Assembly (NCBI GenBank): GCA_963978545.1
Contig: OZ021725.1
Span: 89,839,805 to 89,903,804 of the forward strand
DNA: 64,000 nt
Source: Linyphia triangularis
Lineage: Eukaryota > Arthropoda > Arachnida > Araneae > Linyphiidae
Direction of reading: 5' to 3'
Position numbers and translations under genes: made by a program. This document shows, one piece after another, positions 12,276-23,149 of this stretch (positions within the stretch are counted from its first letter, which is position 1; every line of letters begins with the position of its first letter). The notes under the pieces were generated by a model. That model worked only from the letters and a program-made list of their open reading frames with translations, was not told the DNA's origin and did no database searches.

Positions 12276-13641
12276 TGAATTGAGAAATGAATTCAACTTG
12301 ACGCAAACGCCTCGGGGAACATTTTTCAAAACCTTGTGCAAAGGCGTATATCAAAGGCTTATGATCAGTTATAATACAAAAATGTCTACCCTCTAACATG
12401 AAACGAAAATGCACAATAGACAAATATATTGCAAGTAATTCCTTGTCATAAGCTGAATATACTTTCTGAGCAGCATTCATCTTCTTAGAAAAGAAAGACA
12501 AGGGTAAGTAACCACCACTGGTTCTCTTATGCAGTGCTCCTGCTACACTAGTGTCACTTGCATCAGTAAACAATACCAGCTCGGCATCAGGTTCAGGATG
12601 GGAAAGTTGAGTTATGTTAACAATACTGTCTTTATAGCGCTGAAAAGCAACAGAAAGTTCATCATTCCATTCTATAACTCTACGATCATTCTTTTTAGAA
12701 CCACAAAGCAGTGCGTTTAAGGGGGCATGCAAATCAGCAGCCTTTGGCACAAATCTACGATAAAAGTTTAAACAACCCAAAAATCTTCTCAAATCACCAA
12801 CTGTATTTGGCTTAGGATAATTTGAAATGACTTCAGTTTTTTCTGGTAAAGGTTTATATCCCTCTTTACTAACTAAATGTCCAAGAAAAGAAATTTCAGA
12901 TACACCAAATACACTTTTAGTAGTATTAATGGTTATACCAAATTTTTGCAATCTCTCAAACACGAGACGTACATGTTGGAGATGCTCAGTTTCATTAGTA
13001 CTGGCAATAAGTATATCATCGATGTAAACGAAAACAAAATCCAAGCCAAATAACACCTCATTCATAAACCTCTGAAAGGTCTGAGGAGCTCCACATAGCC
13101 CATAGGGTATAAACATGAACTCAAATAAATCAAACGGTGTTATAACACTCGTTTTTTCAATGTCAGGTTTGTGAACAGGAATCTGATTAAAGGCCCTTAC
13201 TAAATCAATTTTACTAAAAATAGATTTACCAGCCAGGTTCTGAGTAAAACCGTACAAATTTAGAAGAGGATACTTATCAGGCCTAGTGCGTACATTCAAC
13301 GCACGATAGTCCCCTGTTGGTCGCCAATCTGTACCACCCTTTTTAGGCACCATGTGCAAAGCACTTGACCAAGGGCTTCTAGATGGTCTGCAAATGCCAT
13401 GCTCAAGCATATATGCAAACTCATCTTTAGCGATTTTAAGTTGGGCTGGATTCAGCCTACGAACTTTAGAGCAAACAGAAGGGCCTACAGTGTTAATATA
13501 ATGCACGGTATCATGTTTAACAAAAACTGGTTCGGCTTTAACCTTAGTGATTTCCTCAAATTCCTGTATTAACAGGTGATACTTTGAATCCCCCACTACA
13601 GTTTTAATACCTGGCACAAAGGTGGGTAGCACCTTGCCCAT
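12247..13641 (-). pseudogene. Reverse transcriptase and RNase H of CsRn1-like pol
   Basis: 464 codons counted from an internal Met. RT copies element RNA into DNA, and RNase H removes the RNA strand. RT motifs in order: DWRPTGDYRALN (about residues 105-116), FSKIDLVRAF with catalytic D146, GLCGAPQTFQRFM, and YIDD at 206-209 with the two catalytic Asp. LGHLVSKEG at about 254-261 marks the thumb boundary. RNase H: TDAS with D360, KELLA with E401 and TDHKP with D426. The domain loses its last motif through a frameshift and stops at 12247-12249. It follows the protease frame without shift but across an in-frame TGA at 13651-13653. Catalytic positions are intact, so inactivation came from the stops and indels. 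Antisense open frames over this region are shadows. Confidence 0.95.
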
Positions 13642-13650
13642 AGTTGAAAG

Positions 13651-14025
13651 TCAAGTCAAAGGGTCATGCAATTTCTTATTTTTCAAATCTACCAATAAGC
13701 CAAAACGTTGCAAGAAATCTGCTCCTAGTATAGGCTTTGACACATCAGCAATGATAAAAGGAAAATCAAATTTTCTACGCAATCCAAGATCCAATGAAAG
13801 AAGCCTTGAACCATAAGTTTTTATAGGAGATTCATTAGCTGCACTCAAAACATAAGAGCTAACAGTGCGACATCCCTTGAAATAAGCAGGAAGCAAGCTC
13901 AAATCAGATCCACTATCAACCAAATATTGTATACGAGATTTGGGGTCGGTAACTAACAAACGGTGGCTAAGGAAACCCGTCTCACCAGGGATCACCGAAT
14001 CCGAGGTTGGGCTTACTAGTTTAAA
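13651..14025 (-). pseudogene. Protease region of CsRn1-like pol
   Basis: Retropepsin-type aspartic protease that would process Gag and Gag-Pol. The active site reads YLVDSGSDLSLLP (D-S-G, a normal variant of D-T-G). FIIADVSKPILGADFLQRFGLLVDL carries the conserved I-L-G-x-D-F-L block near the C-terminal half. It has no initiating ATG: its frame is entered from gag by a -1 slip at 14019-14025. The frame ends at TGA 13651-13653, after which RT continues in the same phase. This stop lies in a linker, and I judge it a mutation because the downstream pol has no independent start signal. Spacing and length match the family. Confidence 0.9.
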
Positions 14026-14861
14026 GAAAATGAACAAGGTTTTCTGCAGCTGCGAGCATTTTCCCCATATTTATAATGCAAATAGCACAATTTGGGTTCA
14101 AGTCGTCCACTCTCATTATCCTGAGTGGTGTGCTCTTCGTATGCAAGTCTACCATTTGATGAACCTTCACGTTTATCCGATCCATTGCGTGAAAAAGATC
14201 TGCCTCTATGAAAGGGGAGTTTCCGTGACCAATTATTTCTAGTCAAAGTGTCAACCTTTAGTTTGAGCTCAGCAACCTCGTTAGTCAACTTTGCTATTTG
14301 TGCTTTTAGTGAAGAAGTTTCTTCAACTGCACTGCAAGAAGCTGACGAAAAATTTGAAACATCTAAAATCCTATCAGCCAACTCGGCCAATTCGGGCAAT
14401 TCTTCCGAACTAGCCGACATAATTGATTGTACCGAAATCGGCATATGCAATAGCCAAATGGATTTTAACATATCCATGATACCACCACCGGCGAGCTGCT
14501 TCATACGGCGTAATAATGTGGAAGGTTTAGAGTCACCCAATACCAATTCTTACAGTAAGGTTTTGACCCTTCTTGTTTGCGATAGTTCAAATTCCCCTAT
14601 TAACTTATTTTTCAAAACCGTATACGGCTTTTCCGAATCAGGATTTTGTATAAAATCAGAAACCGCCAGCATAGTCTGCTGATCCAAAGCAGACACTAAA
14701 CTGCAATACTTAGTCGTTTCTGTAGTTATGACTGATAACACAAAATTGGCCTCAATCTGATGGAAATACAAACGAGGATTATCATGCCAAAAATTTGAAA
14801 GCCGCACTGCAATCTTATTTATATGACCACTATCGGTCTGAGTATCAGTTTCAGATTTCAT
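14016..14861 (-). pseudogene. gag of CsRn1-like element, interrupted by one nonsense codon
   Basis: Gag forms the particle and packages RNA. I place the start at ATG 14861 (MKSETDTQ), the first Met of the frame; the leader upstream has no better start. The first 103 residues contain FWHDNPRLYFHQIEANF, typical of the capsid-like N-terminal domain in this clade. A TAA at 14550-14552 interrupts the frame, and the same frame resumes at once with LGDSKPSTLLRRMKQLAGG and an LAELADRI block, both conserved family motifs. A coiled-coil-prone stretch (SLKAQIAKLTNEVAELKLKV) follows, then a basic Arg/Ser-rich segment. The CHCC motif is C-x3-H-x8-C-x3-C at CYLHYKYGENARSCRKPC. Natural stop is TAG 14016-14018. 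Confidence 0.92.
14019..14025 (-). promoter_or_regulatory. -1 ribosomal frameshift heptamer U_UUA_AAC at the gag-pol junction
   Basis: In the gag frame the codons are TCT TTA AAC TAG, so the sequence reads T TTA AAC immediately before the gag stop. This fits the X_XXY_YYZ slippery rule exactly. A one-base back-slip gives TTT AAA CTA, which is the pol frame. Pol has no start of its own and lies precisely in the -1 phase. The downstream RNA includes a possible GGAT/ATCC hairpin about 16 nt away; I see no convincing stem at the classical 5-9 nt spacing. Confidence 0.8.
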
Positions 14862-15288
14862 TATATAAGTCAATCAAAGAACTATACTAATAAATGCAAA
14901 ACCTTCAAATAGTTATAAACCAGAAAAGTTATTCAATATACAAAACATTGTTAAGCCATATGAAATATATTTAGAAATTCTCAATTCAAAAACTTATTTC
15001 TTAAATATACAAAAACATCAAAGAATTTTAAATGGCAGCTCCGCAGTTAACAGACAAGGAGGTGAAAAAAAAAATCCACTATACCGCCTTTCCAGCTCAA
15101 TAAACAGGACAGTATTTCCACCCAGATGAAGTTCCGTGGCCACGTCAACACCTCTTTCAATCCAAATGTCGGGAAAAACATAATGTCCAAGTCGAACAGG
15201 AACCGGATCAGGTCATCAGATGTCCACAGATATGTCAGAAGGTTAGACTTAACAAGTTGTTGCGTAGTATCCACTTTTCATCATGAGC
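14862..15288 (-). other. 5' untranslated leader of the LTR element
   Basis: Sequence between the PBS and the gag start. Open frames here (for example about 15047-15274) have no conserved motif and an unsuitable position, so I regard it as leader RNA that may hold packaging signals. An A/T-rich part lies at 14870-15030 and a more mixed part at 15060-15290. Confidence 0.7.
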
Positions 15289-15306
15289 ATCACGTCCGGG
15301 TCACCA
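15289..15306 (-). other. Primer binding site, tRNA-Trp type
   Basis: Two bases after the 5' LTR the minus strand reads TGGTGACCCGGACGTGAT. This is complementary to the 3' end of animal tRNA-Trp (established as the CsRn1-clade primer), with one mismatch at the tenth base. TGG pairs with the CCA tail. Confidence 0.85.
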
Positions 15307-15308
15307 GT

Positions 15309-15669
15309 TGTCCACACGCCACATTTGATCGTGTAAATATAAAGCTTAAAAAAGACTAGTACCTCAAACTTAACATAATTTATTAAAATACTGTAAATGA
15401 CTAGAAAACAACAACAATGACTTCCCTGAAGGAAGTGATCCTGCTCGTATACGGGAGCAGTTAATACAGCAACTGTCTGTGCAAAGACATTGTTATTAAA
15501 TACATATAACGTACGGTATGGTTACAGGAGATTGGCACAGAAATTTACATAAAGGCAATTTACTAAATCTTACTAAATCTGAAATTACTAAAAGTTCTAC
15601 ACAAAAGCAGGCAGTCTGATCAGGCTTGGCGGCAGTCTGTGCAGGGTCCATGTGCTGGTCGCCACATCA
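15309..15669 (-). repeat. 5' LTR of the CsRn1-like element
   Basis: 361 bp, TG...CA ends, about 98% identical to the 3' LTR. AATAAA on the minus strand is at 15379-15384, and AT-rich TTATATGTATTTAATA upstream of it is a plausible promoter region. Paired hairpins lie at 15420-15460. It abuts CCATAG on the outer side, which does not repeat the left flank. Confidence 0.97.
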
Positions 15670-16665
15670 CCATAGTTATACGTTATACAAGAATTTTACT
15701 TAAAATTAAAAGAACATAAGCATTAAAACAATTAACAATCATCTCCCAATCATCGTGTTTTAAATTCTATAGGTCAAGAAGTTCACTACTCTGCTCTCTT
15801 GAATGTAAACACGTCAACAACTTTACAATCCGAGAATTTGAAAAAATTACGCAAACAATCCATAAAAATCCAGCATCACTTCAATATCTCCATCAAGCTG
15901 CGTGACTCCGACATCCTGTGTGTTTGTACAACTACCACTCCTCACCTGTTAGTACAACACAAAACTCTCGTGTGACAAGTTTCGAAACACGAATTAGTGC
16001 CGAAATAAAAATAAAAAAAATCAGAGCAAATGATTATTTAAATAAAAAACATTCTCACCGAATGCTCCAGCGAGGTCAACGCATTATCCGCCCATTAGAA
16101 TTAGCTGGGAATTTTACGCACGAATTGTTGCATTTGCCGCATGGTGGTAAATTACTCCCAATCGCTTTCACCTGCCCTGGTATTCTCCCTCTGACAGCTA
16201 TTAGACTTGAAAAGTTACACTCCATAGAAGAGAAAATTACTCTAATTATACTTCTCTATGCCAATAAATCACAGGTATGGATTGAGAGTGGAATAAAAAT
16301 ATTTGCTCGCAGTAAATCTCTTGTTTAAAAATAGTGAGGTAAAAAGTTGTGTCTATACGCAATGAAACTAATTAGTTTTTATGAGAGAGAAATATAATAA
16401 TTGCATGCTCTTTACAAAAAGTTATGCAATTTAGCTGAATTTTGGAGCCTTATTTACATTTTCCTATTGATCAGGACTGTTGATTTCCTATTAATCTAAG
16501 AGGATGCAAGAAATGTACCAACTCTAGGGGTTTCTTATGTAAGAAAGTACCTAAGGTGATATTTAAATATAGGCTATAACTAAACAATTTTTATTTTATC
16601 GAATTAGATTTTGGTAAAATAATATATGAAAATTAGTTTATTATGTTTTAAGTACCGGATGTTAA

Positions 16666-16696
<31 letters not shown>

Positions 16697-17410
16697 ATGT
16701 TATATCTTAGCATCATCTAGCTACTAAGATTTCAAATGTAGGAGGTGACATTTTTTTATATTTTTAACTCATCTTATATTTTTCGATTTATACTACTCGA
16801 TAATTATAATTGACAGAATTTATAAACTTTTTTCCTTAAATTAGGTATCCCAATTAACATTTTTCCCATGAGCATATTTTAAAAATAAATTTCTTTCATC
16901 TGGCAAAACAGTCAGTGTCATGATTCATCAGATTAAACAGTCAATGTCATGACTCAAAGGTATGACAATCTCAAAACAAACGAGAGAACGCGACTCCCCC
17001 AATGTCATATTTTACGAACTCTAATTTAAAAATAACCAGTATTTACAAAACTAATTCTGATAAATAGTTAAAAACTTGTTCAATCTGTTTAGAGTAAATA
17101 TGAGTAAAAGTTTCCTTAACTTTCGACAAATTGTTGAACTTCTGGATTAAAGACAGTCAATCGTATAGGACACGTAAGGAAAAGGATTTGATCATTTACC
17201 CCTCTGAAATATCTGATTTAAAAAATGAGCCAAGATGATGATAGTAGAGTAAACTAATGCAGAAAAATGTGCGCTTGGAAAAATGTAAGGCACACCATTT
17301 CTGCGTCAAAATGTTTGTAATTTTCTTAAATATTACTTGTTATTTTGCTGCAGCAGAGTACTTTCTTTAAAAAGTCGTGGTTTTAGGAATAGGAAATATA
17401 GATCAAAATA
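15670..17410. other. Unassigned sequence, no supported gene
   Basis: Begins with CCATAG then TTATACGTTATAC. A plus-strand frame at 15918-16328 (136 codons, GTG start; 88 codons from ATG 16062) is the longest outside the retrotransposon and lies in a GC-elevated stretch, but it has no recognisable domain, promoter or splice context. T27 lies at 16666-16692. Confidence 0.5.
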
Positions 17411-17930
17411 AAGATCGATACTATATCGTTGCATAGAAAAAAATATCGATATAATATCGATATATCGATACATGATTTTTTTTTTTTTATTTGATTTTCA
17501 ATTTTGCTAGAAACAAAGTATTTCGAGGCAAATTTCTACTTTCCTTGATTGCTTTTTGTAAGGTGGCTACTTTTTCTACTGAAATGGATCTATTACAAAA
17601 AAAAAAAAGTTATATTCTCGCTTAATTGGTGCAGTGATTTTAAGAAAAACTTAGATAATTTTCAATAGCTTTTAAGTGTATGGCAAAATATAGAATATTG
17701 GTGACATTTTAACTGTCTCTCAGACAAATTCAAACTTTAGTTTTGAAGTTTTTGAAAAGGGAATAAAGAAAATTGAAAACACACATGGAACTACAAAATG
17801 ATCATCAAAAAACTAAAAATGTTTGAAAATATCGATATATCGGTGATATTTATCGATGTTTTTAATATCGATATTTTTTAGAAATATCGATAAAAATATC
17901 GTTGTATCGATATATCGCCGACCTCTACAT
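17411..17930. mobile_element. Possible TIR element with clustered ATCGAT subterminal motifs
   Basis: Two dense clusters of ATCGAT/TATCGATA words lie at 17413-17472 and 17829-17918, about 360 bp apart, and both are followed by ACATGATTT. The right cluster ends CGATATATCGCCGACCTCTA, so its minus-strand start is TAGAGGTCGGCGATATATCG, which resembles ends of hAT-type MITEs as I recall them. The left end is not a clean inverted copy, so boundaries are uncertain. The interior has no gene. Confidence 0.4.
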
Positions 17931-19764
17931 GATTTGCTCTTATAGTGGACAAGTATCATATTTGTTTCTATAATGGATAATGGACAAGATATCCCATTTT
18001 TTTCTATAATGGTCATTAGAATACTCATTTTGGTCATGTTCCTTGTCTTTCAGAATTGAGCCGTTTTCGAAATAACTAATTCAGTTATGACAAGAAGTTT
18101 AATTTCAATCTGTTTGTTATTAGTTTTTCACTTCTCCATTTTCAAGAATAAAATTGGCAATGTCTTCCATATTCCTCGATTTTCACTATACAGTCCTCGG
18201 GTAGATTTCCCGATATAAATACCAATTGCAACTAACAAATCAAATCTAAGACAAAAACAAGAGTTTTCAAAATTTTATTTGAAGGCTGCTACACAAGAAA
18301 ACTACTAATAAATGCTTTTCATCCTATTGATCGTTTTCTATGTATCCAACATCATAAAGAGAAGCAGGGAAACCATTACAGCTATCACTTCAACACTTTA
18401 TAAATATTAATGAAAAGCAAACCTTGGTTTCACTCCATTCTCTTAGAACATAAAATATGTGGCAATTCAACAACTTCCATCTCATTTTTTCTGGAGGAGA
18501 TAAAAATGGAAACGCTTTTTCCGTCACTTGTTCCCTATTTCAAAGTCAATGCTAAAGTCTCCGTAATGTCTTTATAATGGTATCTCTCTCCTTCTAAAAT
18601 ACAAACTGATGCAACCAACAGAGTATGACTACTGTGAGACACATGAAGACTGACCAATCAGTTGACGTGTCCGAATAGCCTTACGCCTGAGCTGACCGCT
18701 TGTCAAACTGATTTAAAGTTGAATTTCGTTTATGCGTTGAGAAAAGCTCGGTTGAAGAGATATGGGGATACCAACTTTTGAACAATCTGTTTTTGGGAAA
18801 TTTTTAGGAGAAGATGTGGATATGAAAGCTAAATTGAGTTTGTGTGGGGAAAAGGATGGGTAATAAATACCAAACAATTCGATTTTAAACAGCCCCGGGT
18901 GTATTGATACACGCCAAACATTTATTTTCAAACGAATCACGTACTTCGAAAGATAAACGTTAGTTATTTTTTATCATTGTTCTTCCATACCAATATTTTT
19001 TGTGTTGTTTAGTGGAAAAAGTAATGGCATTTTTCGCAGTAGAGGGGCAGTTGATAATGCCCTGAGTGCAATAATTTTGTATGAACATAATTTTAAAAAG
19101 TTTTTATTATTAAAGTTTTTTCAATTCAAATTAGTTAAAAAAATCTTATTAAATCAACTGTTATTTGAGTATTTTTATACTGTTTGATGCAATTTAGAAT
19201 CAGTTACAACAAACTTTGTTCCATTATTTAGCATGCAAGCATCAAAAGAGTGATCTGTACTTTCATCAAACAATTCAAATAAAAAATATTACTTTTGGTA
19301 AACATTTTGAACATTATGAGGAAAGTATAGTGCTATACCGTACAAAATTGGATTATAGCATATATTCAATAGTTATGGAAACTACACGTTATCATGTAAC
19401 CTATATTGGACAATATGGAACAATGAACATTAGACAACATGGATATTTAAAACATAGAAAGAGTACTGATACGTCAAGATCATACTCCAAAGCAAGTTCT
19501 ATCCCATCGTGCTCCTCTTAGCTTTAAATAGTGTTTTTAATCTACTAAATTTATGCTAAATTTGTTGTTCAACCCATCTGTGTACATGTGCCGTTTTATG
19601 ACCCCATGCGTCATTGATCTAGAAGTGTTATTGGCAATTTTGTTGAGTTTACTGATCTAAAGAATTATTGTAATTTTAGACAAAGAGCACTTTTCGTTAA
19701 AAATTCTCTAAAACAGCGTGATATAATTATATTATTCCACTTAATTATAATATCCGAGTATAAT

Positions 19765-19799
<35 letters not shown>

Positions 19800-20047
19800 C
19801 AAAATATTTAAGGATATCCATAGCATTTCAATCATTTTAGAGGACAGCAAACCTAAAGTATAAATTGGAATACTAACAAAAAGTGTACATGAACATTGTA
19901 AGTTAAGGACTATTTTTATCTGATTAGGCATTAGCCTAATCAGCTAAAACCATATTTATGTTAATTACTAAAAGGATGTATGAAAATTAAATAATCCCAC
20001 TTGTCTAAATCAACAAACATTTAAGTTTATTCCTATTCTTGATCGCC
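17931..20047. other. AT-rich sequence, no supported gene
   Basis: Short open frames at 19002-19187 and 19216-19521 (101 codons) show no conserved motif. T29 lies at 19767-19795. TATAATGG-containing repeats near 17940-18015 continue from the ATCGAT-rich segment. I see no RNA gene. Confidence 0.5.
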
Positions 20048-20218
20048 CACTTGATGGCTGTGGGGTTAGCGCTCTGGCCTCGCATGCCAAAGGTGAAATG
20101 TTCGAATCTCGGGATAGGTAATTATATTCCTTGGAGTTCGGAATCCACTTAAGCTGTAGGTCCCGGCTTGATTAGTTATCATTGTGATAGGTCGCTGAGA
20201 GTACAAACCAACCAACCT
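20048..20218 (+). mobile_element. tRNA-derived SINE, copy 1
   Basis: Pol III-type head: A box TGGCTGTGGGGTTAGC at about 20055 and B box GTTCGAATC at 20100-20108. The body ends GGTCGCTGAGAGTACAAACC with ACCAACC repeats. A second copy with the same body and tail occurs inverted at 32283-32427, which confirms an interspersed repeat. The tRNA cloverleaf is not foldable as a working tRNA. It has no protein coding and would depend on a LINE for movement. Confidence 0.8.
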
Positions 20219-23112
20219 ATTGTTGATTATTTCTCAATTAATAATTTCCCAAGAAAATCTAAGGAAAACTAGTAACAACATTTAATAACTAATATTTCTC
20301 TTGCACACAAATTATCTCACACCAAAATCCAGTTAGTTATATTTTCAAAATAAATAAATAAAACACAAAAAGCCATTTTCGACTCATTAAGCGAAACACA
20401 TTTAACCTTCCATTTTATTCTACTTAGAATTAAAAAACTCTCAAAAACACGATGTACGTCACCATGCTCCCTTCAAAATAAAATACTGACGATTATTTTT
20501 TTTTCTCCGTTCGACGATTCCGAGGGTCTAAGCTAATTACGAAGCAATCCCAAACTTCTTTTTCCGTTCAAATCTCTCTTCCTCCATCCCAAAAATAACG
20601 CATCCGAGCTTAAATGAGAAATATCCTAAAAGCACCGCTTCGCTTTTTAACGTCCAATCCCCCGCAGATTTGGTAATCAGTGGTAATAGATGACGACAAA
20701 AATGCAACATAGCTCACAAATGAGTATCTTGTTCGAACGTGTCGTTAAATGACTGTAAAAATTGATGAGACAGTTTTAGTTTTTCATTTCGAAAAGTAAT
20801 CAAGCTCTTGGGTTTTTAAGGAGAAGTTATATTTGCATTAATAGTGAGCAATCATTTTTTGTTTCCTACCGAGTACCTAAAATTGATTGGGTGTCATCAG
20901 AAACCAGAATGTGCATGTAAGGAGTTGTATAAATTTGAATTTGGGTTTTCTTGAGCTTTGTGTAATCGTTATGACAAATGATACGGACTGGGGTAGATTG
21001 AATTTGTTGATGATGATTCAAGCGTAATGGCTTAGTTCGTAATGTTTTCTAATACATAAATGATGTATTCAGCTTTATTTTGAAAAGATTGCGTACAATT
21101 CTTATTATAACCCATTTATATAGGAGTAATAATGTTCCAAGTGCCATTATCAGTAGGCAAAATCTAAAACACGTAAGTGTCCTTTTTAATTTGAAAGCGC
21201 ATATTTCTTCTTGAATGAGTTACTTATGGAAATACCATATATGAGAAATGCATTATGAAATATTTCAATAATATCATCATAAGCATTTGGAATATACAGG
21301 AAATATAAAAATATTTGACTACAGTAATCAACCAGGGAAAAATTGAAGCATAAATTGTATAAAAATTGCACAACGAAAAATTAACATGAAAATTAGATTA
21401 GTTTCAATTGATTAAAAATTTTCAGATGATTAAATATAATAAATCTTTTTTAAATAGAAATGTAACCTCTTTTGTGTCAAACTAATTCATAATTAAAACG
21501 TTGTACAAGAAAATTAGTTCCTGCACCACTTAAAGCTTTTATAATTCATAGAAAAACTTTTTCATCTAACGAAATTATGTGCTAAAGTGACGCCTAAAAT
21601 ATTTATCGCTGTGGTTCATGTAAAAATAAAAATAATTTCACTTAATAAATAACTAAACTTTAATCCCAAGGACAAGTAACTGAAAAATTCACCTACTTAG
21701 TTAAACATGTAAATAATTTAATTTCTATAAAACTATACCACTTGCAGTTAAGTACATATCAAAAATACATTTAAATGCAGTTTATATTTTATTTCTTATC
21801 TTTAAACGCATCTTTAAGAAATTCAGCAGGTCTTAAAATGTGATTTTGCTTAAAACAAATACTATTCTGAAGGATAAATATTTGATTTGAAGTATATAAA
21901 TTTGCAATTTCGATTGAAGAGATTGAAATTTACGCTTCACTGAATGAATTGAATTTAGACTACGAGCGATGAATTTTATCAATATAAAATATAAGAGCCT
22001 ATAATCTTGAGAATGGTTATTTTGATTAGCATTGTGAGATTTTGAAAAAATAACATTAAAAAAAATATGTATATAATGTCTGGGCATTAATACGAAGACA
22101 TCTTTTATTCTCTTATAAACTGTAGGATAATTTATACTCAAAATAAATCAAATAACTTTCATAAAATACCTTTTATAAAACGAATATTTTAGTTGTATGA
22201 AAGTGTAGTACAGTCATTAATATAAAAATATTTTCGATTTTGAATAGTAATTTCAAAAGAAATTATCCCTAAACGAAATGAAACAAGCAATGCATACTTA
22301 CAAACATTAGATAATAATTTTAATAAATATTTTTTAGGGTTTATATTTAACATGACGCCCAATTTAAATTTTATTATATTACAAGTAAAAGCATAACACC
22401 CCTAACAATGGATAATTTTAATGTGTGCCGCATTACTAAACTATATTTTGAATTATTAAACAACAATCCTGTGTGGAAATGAAATATGTTAAAATATATT
22501 TTCACAAGGCACGCAAGCAAAAAATTTATTTATTTGCATTTTTCATTAATCACATGCACAACGCTCAAAAGTGTACGCTACTTTTTAATTCAATACATCA
22601 TCTGCTCTTTCTTGCAATCCCCCCCATCCCCACAAAAAAGGAGATGATAAGTAATTTACATAATTTTTTACATCTTATTTCTGTGTAGATTGTTGAAAGG
22701 AGAAAATAGGTTTAAAAAATGAAAAAGTTGCGTGTAATTGTTTGCAACGCGCAGGGTTGATAGATTAAGTTTATTCCACTTCTCTCTTGCACTTGAAAAA
22801 TGCTTTTTTCCAACTATCTTTCATATCTCACAGTAAAAAAAAAATATTTATTTTTACATTTATTACGAATTGCATTACTCTGCCTCACGTAAAGCATATT
22901 ATGATAGAGATGTGTTCAATTTTAATTACATTACATGATCACCAATTCTAAAAAAATTAACCATTATCTACTTTAATGCAGTTTGTTGAAGTATTCCATA
23001 ATAATATCTCACCAAGCTAATGACATGAAGGTTGATTGCACACCTATAATGTGTAACTTAAATAATAGTAGACGCGACAACTATTCTGACAAATAATAGC
23101 ATACTGAAAAAT

Positions 23113-23149
<37 letters not shown>

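Larger units (their letters stand above)
10510..15669 (-). mobile_element. Ty3/Gypsy LTR retrotransposon, CsRn1-like clade (complete structure, coding-dead)
   Basis: Full-length element read on the minus strand: 5' LTR (15309-15669), PBS, leader, gag, slippery site, protease-RT-RNase H-integrase, polypurine tract, 3' LTR (10510-10870). Known family traits place it in the CsRn1 clade: a tRNA-Trp-type PBS, a CHCC rather than CCHC gag zinc motif, and a gag N-terminus of the type common in arthropod CsRn1-like elements. The domain order PR-RT-RH-IN is the Ty3/Gypsy order. No envelope frame is present. Lesions: TAA in gag (14550-14552), TGA between PR and RT (13651-13653), two frameshifts at the RNase H/IN junction (about 12192-12275) and TAG in the IN tail (11100-11102). 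The LTRs differ at 7 of 361 positions by eye, about 1.9%, so insertion is fairly recent. No clear target-site duplication directly flanks it. Confidence 0.95.

Noticed and set aside
10827..14682. Plus-strand open frames inside the LTR element (for example 14248-14682, 13940-14242, 10972-11211)
   Set aside because: They are antisense to gag/pol domains with catalytic motifs, and have no motif of their own.
15047..15274. 75-codon minus-strand frame in the retrotransposon leader
   Set aside because: Lies between PBS and gag, low-complexity, with no family motif; treated as untranslated leader.
10510..15669. Endogenous retrovirus with envelope
   Set aside because: The pol tail runs directly into the polypurine tract and 3' LTR, leaving no room for an env frame.
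19216..19521. 101-codon plus-strand frame
   Set aside because: A/T-driven composition, no motif, no splice or promoter context.
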